A stretch of 22,498 nucleotides of DNA from Geobacter sp. (lineage in GTDB: Bacteria > Desulfobacterota > Desulfuromonadia > Geobacterales > Pseudopelobacteraceae). Below the pieces are notes generated by a model. The model did no database searches and had not been told where the DNA came from. It worked only from the letters and a program-made list of their open reading frames with translations. Position numbers and translations under genes: made by a program. Of this stretch, positions 13,258-21,234 are shown piece after piece (the stretch's first letter is position 1; each line of letters starts with the position of its first letter). The stretch covers positions 1 to 22,498 of the forward strand of contig DAIERH010000012.1 in NCBI GenBank assembly GCA_027346925.1, given 5' to 3'.

Positions 13258-14526
13258 ATGCCGAAGCCGGTCTCCCTGCTCATCGCCATTTCATCACTCT
13301 GCCTGTTGGCCACGTCCGCACCAGCCGTCCAAACCGAGAACAATCCCGTTATCGACAGCAGCGCCGGCCGCCAACTAGTGCTGGCAGGTGAGTACGAAAA
13401 GGGGCTGGAGCAGTTGCTCAAGGCATATCAGCTGTTTCCGCTCAACGAGACCTACAAGAGAAACCTGGCCGAGGGGTATGGGGTGTACGGGCATCGTCTT
13501 TTCACGCAGCGGCGTTACGAACAGGCCGATGAACAGTTTGTCAAGGCCCTGGAGTTGTATCCCGAGGATGCGTCCTATGCCCTGCTGCACGGTATCTGCA
13601 ACTACCATCTCAAGAGAGACGACATTGCCCGCTTCGAGCTGGAACGCGCCCGGGCGAAAAAAACCGATTCGATCGAGGCCCTTTACTACCTGGGGCTCGT
13701 GCTCTACGATAACGACAATCGCCTTCAGGCCGTTGATCTGTGGGAACAGGCGCTGAAACTTGCACCGGGGCGGCCGGAGATAGTAGCGCTGCTGAACAAG
13801 GCGCGCCGTGAGATGGCGGTTGAGGCCGGCATGGACCGGGGCCACAGTTCCCGTTTCGACCTGAGCTACGATCCGGGTGTGGAAACCGCCTTTGCCCTGG
13901 CGATCCTCGATGTGCTGGAGACCGCCGCCAATCAGGTCGGCGCCGGGTTGGGGCACTTCCCCCAGGCCCGGGTGCCGGTGGCTATCTATCAACGTGACGG
14001 TTTCAAGGCTGTGACTGACTCCCCCGACTGGTCGGGAGGTGTCTACGACGGCACCATCAGGCTTCCCTACGGCGGCCTTAAAGAGATAACCCCTCCTATG
14101 CGCGGGGTTCTGTTCCATGAATACGCCCATGTGGTCGTCTTTGACCTGACCCATGGCAATTGTCCGCTCTGGCTGAACGAGGGGATCGCGGAATGGTTCG
14201 GCCGGACCCAGTACAATCGGCCCATGACCGACCTGAACCGTGTCGCACGTTCGGGAGCCTTTGCCGATTTCAGGCGGCTGGAGGGAAGCTTCAGCGGCCT
14301 TTCCCGGCAGGACGCCCTCCTGGCCTATCAGCAGAGTTACGCCATGGTCGATTATCTGGTGACGACCTACGGCTGGCACCGGGTAAAGGACCTGCTGGTC
14401 GCCCTGGGGAGCGGCATGAATGTGGAAGCGGCCATCGCCGCCGCGTTGCAGGATTACGGCCTGAGCTATGTTGGGCTTGTGCGGGAGTGGAAGGAGCACA
14501 TGGAGCGCGGCGTCATGGTCAAGTGA
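13258..14526 (+). CDS. Secreted TPR protein with HExxH metallopeptidase domain (peptidase MA-like)
   Basis: 422 residues. A signal peptide at about 1-23 (hydrophobic LLIAISSLCLLATSAPA) sends it to the envelope. TPR-like repeats fill about 36-185 (AGEYEKGLEQLLKAYQLFP, YEQADEQFVKALELYPED, NRLQAVDLWEQALKLAPG). The C-terminal part holds a gluzincin-type zinc site: HEYAH at 287-291 and Glu308 in NEGIAEW, as in the peptidase MA/M61-M1 superfamily. Substrate is unknown; TPRs plus a secreted protease suggest processing or quality control of an envelope protein. The start at ATG 13258 is chosen because it gives a clean signal peptide; the frame is open upstream inside the J-protein gene. It is the last protein gene of the dxs run. 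Confidence 0.85.
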   Translation: MPKPVSLLIAISSLCLLATSAPAVQTENNPVIDSSAGRQLVLAGEYEKGLEQLLKAYQLFPLNETYKRNLAEGYGVYGHRLFTQRRYEQADEQFVKALELYPEDASYALLHGICNYHLKRDDIARFELERARAKKTDSIEALYYLGLVLYDNDNRLQAVDLWEQALKLAPGRPEIVALLNKARREMAVEAGMDRGHSSRFDLSYDPGVETAFALAILDVLETAANQVGAGLGHFPQARVPVAIYQRDGFKAVTDSPDWSGGVYDGTIRLPYGGLKEITPPMRGVLFHEYAHVVVFDLTHGNCPLWLNEGIAEWFGRTQYNRPMTDLNRVARSGAFADFRRLEGSFSGLSRQDALLAYQQSYAMVDYLVTTYGWHRVKDLLVALGSGMNVEAAIAAALQDYGLSYVGLVREWKEHMERGVMVK

Positions 14527-14533
14527 TAAGCTG

Positions 14534-14562
14534 TTGCCTTGCGGGATTATTTGTGATACAAA
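14534..14562 (+). promoter_or_regulatory. Possible promoter of tRNA-Pro
   Basis: TTGCCT at 14534-14539, 17-nt spacer, TACAAA at 14557-14562, giving a start about 5 nt before the mature tRNA. Both boxes deviate from consensus, so the tRNA could instead be processed from the upstream transcript. Confidence 0.35.
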
Positions 14563-14573
14563 ATCTTTTTTAT

Positions 14574-14650
14574 CGGTGAGTAGCGCAGTCTGGCAGCGCA
14601 CCTGCCTTGGGAGCAGGGGGTCGAAGGTTCGAATCCTTTCTCACCGACCA
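14574..14650 (+). tRNA. tRNA-Pro (anticodon UGG)
   Basis: 77-nt cloverleaf. The acceptor stem CGGTGAG (14574-14580) pairs with CTCACCG (14640-14646), followed by discriminator A and an encoded CCA (14648-14650). The anticodon stem CCTGC/GCAGG flanks loop CTTGGGA, anticodon TGG at 14608-14610, which reads proline codons. The T arm has the standard GGTTCGAATCC. The D arm (GCGCAGTCTGGCAGCGC) is normal. Confidence 0.98.
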
Positions 14651-14658
14651 CTACATAT

Positions 14659-14689
14659 AAAAGGGCTAGTCAAAACGGCTAGCCCTTTT
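14659..14689. terminator. Terminator between tRNA-Pro and prsR
   Basis: Inverted repeat AAAAGGGCTAG (14659-14669) and CTAGCCCTTTT (14679-14689), 9-nt loop, followed by CTT. It is A-rich on one side and T-rich on the other, so it can stop both the tRNA transcript and the convergent prsR transcript ending at 14709. Confidence 0.9.
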
Positions 14690-14708
14690 CTTATGGGGAA
14701 TACCCGCG

Positions 14709-16085
14709 TCAGGCCGCCTCTCCCTCCAACGATTTTCCGATGCTGTGCTTCTTGACGAGATCATAGAGTGTCGGTCTGCTGATCCCCAGCGTTGCGGCGG
14801 CCTTGGCCATGTTATTCCGCTGGGTTTCGATGGCCGCAACGACCATTTCCCGCTCGACCCTCTCTCGGGCATCCCTGAGCGTAACACATGCCTTCTCCTT
14901 CATTGATCCCGGCGTAAACCCAAGCGCATCGGACTCGATGAGGGAGGCGTCGGACATGATGACCGCGCGTTGCACCTTGTTCTCCAGTTCACGCACATTG
15001 CCCGGCCATTCATAACTCTCCAGGTCCTTTATGGCATTTGCGCTGAAACGCCGTCCCTTTTTTTTGAACTCTTCGCTGAACCGGCGCAGAAACAGGTTTG
15101 CCAGGAGTATGATGTCTTCTCCCCGTTCCCGCAGCGGAGGGAGGTTGATGTGGACAACCGAAATACGGTAGTAGAGGTCTTCACGGAAACTGCCGGCCTC
15201 TGTTTCCTTGACGATGTTGCGGTTGGTGGCGGCGATGATTCTGGCATCGACGGCTATGTCCTCACGTCCGCCGACACGCTGGATGGTTTTTTCCTGTAGA
15301 AAACGAAGCAGCTTGACCTGCAGGTTCAGCGGCAGTTCTCCGATTTCATCGAGGAACAGAGTCCCTTTGTGAGCATATTCCACCTTGCCCTGCACGCGGT
15401 TGTGTGCGCCGCTGAATGCCCCTCTTTCGTAGCCGAACAACTCTGATTCAAGCAGATTGTCGGGAATTGCCCCGCAATTGATCGCTATGAAAGGTCCGTT
15501 CTTCCTCGAACTGAGTCGGTGGATCGCGTTTGCGACCAGTTCCTTGCCGGTACCGCTTTCTCCCGTGATCAATGCTGCCACGTCCGATGAAGCGACTTTT
15601 CGGATGGACGAGAAAACCTCCAACATCCGCGGCGATTGGCCGATGATCCCATTATGGCTGACAGTGTGCTCTTCCTGGCTCTTCTGGAGAAGGACCTTCT
15701 CCCTCTCGATAGTTGCAAGGTGAAATGCCCTGCCCAGGATAACCTTCAGTTCCGCGATGTTCAACGGCTTGTGGTAATAGTCGTACGCACCGCTTTGCAG
15801 CGCCCTGTAGGCGTTCTCCCGCTCTCCATTGCCGGTGATAACGATAACCTTTTTTTGAGGGGCCATGCGCAGGATTTCCTCGAGACAGCGAAAGCCTTCT
15901 TCGGCGCCTTCTTCATCGGGAGGGAGTCCAAGGTCGATGGTGACAACCTGTGGAGAATGTTTTTTGAACAGGAAGACCGCTTCCTGGCGATTGCCGGCAA
16001 CGATGATCTCGTAGTCCTTTCCGAGCCCCCAACGCATCTGACTGCGGATATCCTCGTTATCCTCTACGATCATGAGCTTTTCCAT
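14709..16085 (-). CDS. prsR: PEP-CTERM-type sigma54-dependent response regulator PrsR
   Basis: 458 residues in NtrC-like order. The receiver domain at about 1-120 has acidic pocket E8-D9, phospho-acceptor Asp51 in TIDLGLPPDEEG, Thr84 and Lys106. The AAA+ domain at about 140-375 has Walker A GESGTGKE (175-182), the sigma54 contact loop GAFSGA at 222-227 (usual form GAFTGA), and Walker B TLFLDE around 242-247. A Fis-type helix-turn-helix at about 415-455 contains ATLGISRPTLYDLVKK. The receiver's LGLPPDEEGAEEG stretch and linkage to prsK, epsI and an exosortase identify the PEP-CTERM regulator. An earlier ATG at 16100 overlaps the prsK stop as ATGA, but the ATG at 16085 has GAGG at 9-nt spacing and gives the family's MEKL-type start, so I prefer it. 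Its targets should have sigma54 promoters. Confidence 0.93.
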   Translation of the reverse strand: MEKLMIVEDNEDIRSQMRWGLGKDYEIIVAGNRQEAVFLFKKHSPQVVTIDLGLPPDEEGAEEGFRCLEEILRMAPQKKVIVITGNGERENAYRALQSGAYDYYHKPLNIAELKVILGRAFHLATIEREKVLLQKSQEEHTVSHNGIIGQSPRMLEVFSSIRKVASSDVAALITGESGTGKELVANAIHRLSSRKNGPFIAINCGAIPDNLLESELFGYERGAFSGAHNRVQGKVEYAHKGTLFLDEIGELPLNLQVKLLRFLQEKTIQRVGGREDIAVDARIIAATNRNIVKETEAGSFREDLYYRISVVHINLPPLRERGEDIILLANLFLRRFSEEFKKKGRRFSANAIKDLESYEWPGNVRELENKVQRAVIMSDASLIESDALGFTPGSMKEKACVTLRDARERVEREMVVAAIETQRNNMAKAAATLGISRPTLYDLVKKHSIGKSLEGEAA

Positions 16086-16096
16086 GGCATTAGTCC

Positions 16097-18163
16097 TCAT
16101 GATGATGACGCGCCCGGCTGAAATTTCGGCAGCCAGACGGTGAATTCCGAACCTCTGTTGACTTCGCTTCGCACTTCGATCTTCCCACCATGCGCCTCGA
16201 CAATCTGCTTGCTCTGGTAGAGGCCGATTCCCAACCCTTTCTTCTTCGTGCTCGAAAAGGGCGTAAACAGGGCATCGCGGAGAAAATCCTCCGGTATTCC
16301 GCAGCCTTCATCCTTTACCCGGAAATAGGGCGCATTGTTCTCACCCACTTCGATAATTACCGGTTTTCTGTCCTCGGAAGCCTCAACCGCATTAAGCATC
16401 AGGTTGAGAGCCACCTTCTGGATTTCCTCCCTGTCGATGTCGGCGATGACATGAGTTCCAATCACGCGGAACTCGGACCATTTGACCAGTGCGGCGGTTT
16501 CATGCGCCATCTGCAGCAGGTCTACGGAGCTGTGCTGCAGGGTATCCTTTTCAGGCAGGTGCTTTAAGCGGGACACAAGGGCATTCATCTTGTTCACGGT
16601 GTTCATGAGTGTTGCGAGCAGTTCTTTCTGAAAAGCCGGAAGGGTTATGTAATACTGGGCGTTTTCAAGGACGAGCGATACGGCGGAAACCAGGTTCTTG
16701 AGGTCGTGCATCACAAAAGTGGAGATTTTCCCGATTGCCGCCATCTCCCGTGAATATGCCAGCTGGTCCGAGAGACGGAGATTCAACAAGGCGGATGAGG
16801 CCTGTTTGGCAAGGACCCTCATCAAATCGAAGTCTTCGTAGTTGTATATCTCATGTTTGTTGATCGGTCTTCCAAGTACGATGAAGCCGTCAATGGCGTT
16901 GCTTATGAGAAGGGGAATGATGAAGCATGCCTCCACGTCCTTGAATAATTCCCGCTGCCTGCTGTTGCCGATTTTTGCGATCTTGTCCCGCAGATCGAGT
17001 ATCCAGCCCTTTCCGGCCACGCACATCAGGAGCGGGTCGTTGACATCGATGGCAATGGGGGAGATATCCATGCCAATGCCGATCACCTGATGATAGGTGC
17101 CGTGTTCCTGCTTGAGCAGGAACAGCATTCCGCTGCCCATCCCGAACGTACTGCAGAACCCCCGGACGATCGAGTGCAGCAACCCTTCACGCGTCTGTGA
17201 TGAGGAGAGTCGGTCAGTGAACTGGAGCCACTGGATTCGGTATTCGTACTTGTTACGGTAAAAATTCTTTTGAATGTATACATTGATCCTGCGCTTGACC
17301 TGCTCCGATAGCATGGCGACGAGGAGCCCGAGTCCTGTAAGAAATACCAGGACAAAGGCCAGGACGTACTGAAAGGCATCGCCGAAATGTTTCATTCCCT
17401 CGCCGACCAGACCGAGCCCGATCAGGTAGGCACCGACGACAAAGAGTACCATCGACTGATAGACAATCCGGTGTGAGACATAAACCGTGGCGTTGGTGCC
17501 CCGTTTCAAACGGGAATACGCCATCATTGCCAGGGCAATGGTCAGGATCGCCGCTCGGGCGGGGACAAGGTGCACATTGAGGGTCCGAAAGAGGAGGGCC
17601 TGGCTGTAGTACAGGATCAGGACCGCCAGGATCGCTCCCGCCCCCAGCAGTTCGAACTTTATCTTCCAACGTGTCGGCAGATTGGCATGCGTCAGGGTCT
17701 GTTCCAGGTTGATGAGGGCCACGGTCAGATACAGTACGATCATGGCATAGAAGTACAATCCGGAATTGCCGAGAAAGAGCATCCTTTCCGATGCGAAGTG
17801 GGGTGAGTAGAAGAACGAATCGACGGGGAGAAAGAGGGCGCACGCGGCAAACAGGGGGGATGCGGCCAGCATCAGGCGGAGGAATACGGGGACCAGCCGG
17901 GGCTCCCTCTGGCGGGCATAGACCAGGGAAAACCAGAGCCAGAGCGGGGGCAGGAAGGCTTCCGTTGTCAGGGAAAATTTCTTCCAGAAAAGCAGGTGTT
18001 CCGGGCCATGTATCGCCATCAGGTCGAAAAACTCAAGGGCGCCGGCCAACGCGACGACCAGCGACAGCGGCAGTGGAGGGGCGGATATGTTCTTCCGACA
18101 GACAAAATAGAGCGGATAGGCAATCGCAGCCATAATTGCAGTGATGGAGATGACAGTCAGCAT
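16097..18163 (-). CDS. prsK: PEP-CTERM system membrane histidine kinase PrsK
   Basis: 688 residues. The N-terminal ~290 residues form about eight hydrophobic helices, with no large periplasmic loop, so the signal may be sensed in the membrane. A GAF-like domain follows at about 310-465. The kinase core has the H-box FVMHDLKNLVSAVSLV with His486, N-box LNLMLNAVEASED, G1 DEGCGIPEDF and G2 GLGIGLYQSKQIVEAHGG; this HDLKN-type H-box and layout are typical of PrsK. The stop overlaps an ATG of prsR, so kinase and regulator are cotranslated. It follows the wbpP-like gene by 39 nt. ATG 18163 has a GGAGAG element about 13 nt upstream, a longer than ideal spacing; an in-frame ATG at codon 11 is an alternative. 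Confidence 0.93.
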   Translation of the reverse strand: MLTVISITAIMAAIAYPLYFVCRKNISAPPLPLSLVVALAGALEFFDLMAIHGPEHLLFWKKFSLTTEAFLPPLWLWFSLVYARQREPRLVPVFLRLMLAASPLFAACALFLPVDSFFYSPHFASERMLFLGNSGLYFYAMIVLYLTVALINLEQTLTHANLPTRWKIKFELLGAGAILAVLILYYSQALLFRTLNVHLVPARAAILTIALAMMAYSRLKRGTNATVYVSHRIVYQSMVLFVVGAYLIGLGLVGEGMKHFGDAFQYVLAFVLVFLTGLGLLVAMLSEQVKRRINVYIQKNFYRNKYEYRIQWLQFTDRLSSSQTREGLLHSIVRGFCSTFGMGSGMLFLLKQEHGTYHQVIGIGMDISPIAIDVNDPLLMCVAGKGWILDLRDKIAKIGNSRQRELFKDVEACFIIPLLISNAIDGFIVLGRPINKHEIYNYEDFDLMRVLAKQASSALLNLRLSDQLAYSREMAAIGKISTFVMHDLKNLVSAVSLVLENAQYYITLPAFQKELLATLMNTVNKMNALVSRLKHLPEKDTLQHSSVDLLQMAHETAALVKWSEFRVIGTHVIADIDREEIQKVALNLMLNAVEASEDRKPVIIEVGENNAPYFRVKDEGCGIPEDFLRDALFTPFSSTKKKGLGIGLYQSKQIVEAHGGKIEVRSEVNRGSEFTVWLPKFQPGASSS

Positions 18164-18202
18164 AATCGGTCCGATTCTCTCCGGTATGGTGTCAAGGGTT
18201 CA

Positions 18203-19240
18203 TCAATGTTCTGTCTGGCGTTTCGCCATGTACCATCCCATGGCGGCGTCCAATCCCTTGTCGATGGTATGGGTCGGAGCGTATCCCAGCAATTGTTCTG
18301 CCTTGTTGATGTCCGCTTGCGAGTGGAGAACGTCGCCCGGACGGAAGTCACGGTAGGTGGGCTTGGTGCCGCGTACGTGATCGAAATAGGGCAGAATCCT
18401 CTCTTGAAGCTTGTAAAACAGTTCGTTAAGGGTAGTGCTGTTGTTCAGGGCAACGTTATAAACCTGGTTGACGGCCTGCCGGCAGGTTGTTGTCGCCGCG
18501 AGCAGATTGGCCTGAACCGCATTGGTAACGTAACAGAAGTCCCGGCTCGTCTCGCCTGTTCCGTTGATGAAGACGGTCTCTCCCTTGCTCATCGCCGAGA
18601 TCCAGCGGGGAATGACTGCCGCGTAGGCGCCGTCCGGGTCCTGCCGCGGGCCGAAGACGTTGAAGTAACGCAGGCCGATGGTTTCTATGTCGTAGAGGAG
18701 GGAGAATACGTAGGCATACAGTTCATTGACCTGTTTGCTGACCGCATAGGGCGACAAAGGCCTGCCAATGGCATCCTCGACCTTGGGAAGGCCGGGGTGG
18801 TCGCCATATACGGCACTGCTCGCGGCATACACGACGCGTTTCACGCGCTTGTCGCACGCAGCCTGAAGGACGTTGATGCTTCCCATCACGTTGTTCTCAT
18901 TACACCCCAATGGATCCTCGATAGAGCGGGGGACCGAGCCGAGCGCCGCCTGGTGCAGGACCACCTCGGCCCCGTTGCATGCCTTCCGGCAGGTGCCGAG
19001 ATGGCGTATGTCACCTTCAATGAGGCTGAAGCGCCGCCAGCGCTGCTCACCCACGATGGCCCGGACATCGTCCAGATTCTCCCGCTTTCCCGTGGAGAAA
19101 TTGTCGAGCCCTACCACCTGTTGATCGAGCCGCAGCAGCTCCTCCAGCAGATGGGAACCGATAAAGCCGGCTACCCCCGTAATCAACCATCTCTTCGGTT
19201 CTTCATGGAGCTCATTGCGAATCTTGTCGTACTGGAGCAT
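18203..19240 (-). CDS. tviC: UDP-N-acetylglucosamine/-hexosaminuronate C4 epimerase (WbpP/TviC-like)
   Basis: 345-residue extended short-chain dehydrogenase. The NAD-binding motif GVAGFIGSH lies at 22-30 (GxxGxxG), LDNFSTG follows at about 45-51, then HQAALGSVPRSIEDP at 96-110, a block characteristic of WbpP-type epimerases, and the catalytic set Ser141/142 (ASSAVYG), Tyr165-xxx-Lys169 (YAVSK). GLRYFNVFGPRQDP is also visible. The family inverts C4 of UDP-GlcNAc, UDP-GalNAc or the uronic acids. Its gene follows tviB by 18 nt; with TviB it would supply UDP-GlcNAcA/UDP-GalNAcA for a polysaccharide. AAGGA sits about 8 nt upstream of ATG 19240. Whether the physiological substrate is the N-acetylhexosamine (WbpP) or the uronate (TviC) cannot be decided from sequence alone. 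Confidence 0.88.
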   Translation of the reverse strand: MLQYDKIRNELHEEPKRWLITGVAGFIGSHLLEELLRLDQQVVGLDNFSTGKRENLDDVRAIVGEQRWRRFSLIEGDIRHLGTCRKACNGAEVVLHQAALGSVPRSIEDPLGCNENNVMGSINVLQAACDKRVKRVVYAASSAVYGDHPGLPKVEDAIGRPLSPYAVSKQVNELYAYVFSLLYDIETIGLRYFNVFGPRQDPDGAYAAVIPRWISAMSKGETVFINGTGETSRDFCYVTNAVQANLLAATTTCRQAVNQVYNVALNNSTTLNELFYKLQERILPYFDHVRGTKPTYRDFRPGDVLHSQADINKAEQLLGYAPTHTIDKGLDAAMGWYMAKRQTEH

Positions 19241-19258
19241 TGCCTTGTCCTTTCGGTT

Positions 19259-20545
19259 CTAGAGTCGCCAAACCCGGATACCTGAATCCTGCAACACACA
19301 GTGGTCGAAGATTCCCTTTACGTCGATCAGCACCGGCTTGTCCGCCAGTAAGGGTGACAGCTTGTCGAGCGACCAGTGCCGATAGCTTTCATGGGCAACA
19401 GCGCTGATCAGCGCCGCCGCCGGTTTCAGCTCTTCCAGGGCGGACAGGGAAACCCCGTATTCACGGCTGGCCTCGTCGGTGTCGGCCAGCGGGTCATGGA
19501 CCTGGACCTTGATGCCGTATTCCTTCAGTTCGCGGATGATGTCGATTACCTTCGAGTTGCGCAGGTCGGGGCAGTTCTCCTTGAAGGTAAGTCCCAGCAC
19601 GGTGACCGTACTGCCGGCGATATAATGCCCCGCATGGATCATCTCCTTGACCGTACGCTGGGCTATATACTTCCCCATGCCGTCGTTGATTCTCCGCCCT
19701 GCCAGGATTACCTGGGGGATGTACCCGATTTTCTCCGCCTTGTGGGTGAGGTAATACGGATCCACGCCGATGCAATGGCCTCCCACGAGCCCCGGTTTGA
19801 ACGGCAGGAAGTTCCATTTCGAGCCTGCCGCCTGCAGAACCGCGCTGGTATCGATTGCCAGCTTGTCGAAAATGAGTGCCAGTTCGTTCATGAGGGCGAT
19901 ATTCAGGTCACGCTGCGTGTTCTCGATAACCTTGGCTGCCTCCGCCACCATGATGCTCGGTGCCCGATGGACCCCGGCAGTCACCACCGTCTCGTAGGTT
20001 TTCGCGATGATCTCCAGGGATTCGGTATCCTGGCCCGCTACCACCTTTTTGATCCGGCAGAAGGTGTGCTCCTTGTCTCCCGGGTTTATGCGTTCCGGGC
20101 TGTAACCGACCCGGAAATCGCGGCCGCACGTGAGCCCCGAAACCTTCTCCAACACCGGCACGCAATCCTCTTCGGTTGCACCGGGGTAGACCGTTGATTC
20201 GTAGACGACGATGTCGCCCGCTTTCAGCGCCTTGCCGACGATTTCCGAGGCGCGGAGGAGGAGGGTCAGGTCAGGCTGATTGGAATCATTTACCGGCGTG
20301 GGGACGGCAACGATGTGAAAATTCGCACGCTTCAGGTCTTCGACCGAGTTGGTGTACACGATGTCGGTGGCGATAAGCTCTTCGGCCGTCACCTCTCCCG
20401 TATGGTCATAGCCGTGCCGCAATTCCTCGATGCGAATCTGGTTGATGTCGTAGCCTATGGTTTTTCCAGCCTTACCGAAGGCAACGGCAACGGGAAGACC
20501 CACATAGCCCAGACCTACAACCGATATTTTTCTGGATGTGTTCAC
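19259..20545 (-). CDS. tviB: UDP-N-acetyl-D-glucosamine/galactosamine 6-dehydrogenase (TviB/WbpO-like)
   Basis: 428 residues of the UDP-sugar dehydrogenase family, which oxidises C6 of a UDP-hexosamine to a uronate with two NAD+. N-terminal Rossmann motif VVGLGYVGLP at 9-18; VPTPVND at 81-87; YESTVYPG at 115-122; the second-half signature AEAAKVIENTQRDLNIALMN (201-220) carries conserved Lys205 and Asn209; the catalytic Cys258 is in GGHCIGVDPYYL. The overall pattern (SPERINPGD, FKENCPDLRNSK) is that of TviB/WbpO/WbpA-like N-acetylhexosamine enzymes rather than UDP-glucose dehydrogenase. The GTG start at 20545 has an AAGGGGG element 5 nt upstream. A candidate sigma54 promoter lies in the gap to epsI. 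Confidence 0.92.
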   Translation of the reverse strand: MNTSRKISVVGLGYVGLPVAVAFGKAGKTIGYDINQIRIEELRHGYDHTGEVTAEELIATDIVYTNSVEDLKRANFHIVAVPTPVNDSNQPDLTLLLRASEIVGKALKAGDIVVYESTVYPGATEEDCVPVLEKVSGLTCGRDFRVGYSPERINPGDKEHTFCRIKKVVAGQDTESLEIIAKTYETVVTAGVHRAPSIMVAEAAKVIENTQRDLNIALMNELALIFDKLAIDTSAVLQAAGSKWNFLPFKPGLVGGHCIGVDPYYLTHKAEKIGYIPQVILAGRRINDGMGKYIAQRTVKEMIHAGHYIAGSTVTVLGLTFKENCPDLRNSKVIDIIRELKEYGIKVQVHDPLADTDEASREYGVSLSALEELKPAAALISAVAHESYRHWSLDKLSPLLADKPVLIDVKGIFDHCVLQDSGIRVWRL

Positions 20546-20585
20546 TGATGCCCCCTTCGGAAAAAAGGTAACCTGAGTCCGATGT

Positions 20586-20605
20586 AATGCAGCCTCGTGC
20601 CCTAG
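20586..20605 (-). promoter_or_regulatory. Candidate sigma54 promoter upstream of tviB
   Basis: On the minus strand the sequence AGGGCACGAGGCTGCAT contains GG (20602-20601), exactly 10 nt, then GC (20590-20589) with a good TGCAT -12 element. The -24 side (AGGGCAC) matches best when shifted by one base, so the site is imperfect. It would start transcripts near 20577, about 30 nt before the tviB GTG. PrsR, encoded in the same cluster, is a sigma54 activator. Confidence 0.3.
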
Positions 20606-21234
20606 GATGGCAGGAAACCCCGGATCAGCGGATAGATGTCGCGGATAAAGCCGATCCCCCGTTGAACGGCCTGATCCTCGTCGGTCTCGAATGGGACCGT
20701 CACCCGGATAAACGCCGCGTCCCGGCGTCCATGAATTATGGCATTCATCACTTCGGCCAGTTTCAGAGTGTATTCATCGGATAACGTCATCTCATGCACC
20801 TGGAACCAGTAAAACAGGAGTTCCTTGCTGTCCCCCTTCTGATACACGGCTTTTACCAGGTTGATCCTGCACTGCGGCTCGGAGAGAAGCATGGGAGTGG
20901 TCGATACCTGCTGCCACCCGCTTCCCGGCAGGCAATGCTTTGGAGAATGGATCTCGCCGCTTTCCGTTCCGCCGTCGTGATAGCCGATGTACAGCCCGAT
21001 GGTGCCGCCTTCTTTTCCTTCGTACTGCCGCCACAGATAATCCGTTGGTTTGAGTACATTCAGGATCTCTTCGCTGAACCGGGACTGGGAAATCATTCTC
21101 CATTCCCGGTACGTTCCCGGAAACTCCATCAGCGGCCTGGTGACCGGGACGGTCGTTGTGGCATGAAAATGGATATAACTCCAGGTCGCCATGAGGAGGA
21201 GGTACAAAAGTATGAATCTGAATCTATGGATCAT
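20602..21234 (-). CDS. epsI: Exosortase-associated protein EpsI
   Basis: 210 residues. One N-terminal hydrophobic segment at about 6-22 (RFILLYLLLMATWSYI) anchors or exports it. The diagnostic EpsI block IHSPKHCLPGSGW lies at 95-107 (Cys101), followed by VYQKGDSKELLFYWFQVHE, the usual second conserved block. EpsI proteins are encoded beside or fused to exosortases and are needed for the linked exopolysaccharide; the biochemical activity is not established. ATG 21234 overlaps the exosortase stop as ATGA, so the two are translationally coupled. A longer frame upstream runs inside the exosortase gene and is rejected. The end overlaps the candidate sigma54 site of tviB. Confidence 0.93.
   Translation of the reverse strand: MIHRFRFILLYLLLMATWSYIHFHATTTVPVTRPLMEFPGTYREWRMISQSRFSEEILNVLKPTDYLWRQYEGKEGGTIGLYIGYHDGGTESGEIHSPKHCLPGSGWQQVSTTPMLLSEPQCRINLVKAVYQKGDSKELLFYWFQVHEMTLSDEYTLKLAEVMNAIIHGRRDAAFIRVTVPFETDEDQAVQRGIGFIRDIYPLIRGFLPS

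Noticed and set aside
13375..14601. 408-codon minus-strand frame opposite the TPR metallopeptidase
   Set aside because: Shadow of a gene with signal peptide, TPRs and zinc motif; it also runs into the tRNA region.
17996..19285. 429-codon + strand frame across prsK/tviC
   Set aside because: It spans two well-supported minus-strand genes and their junction; no domain recognisable.
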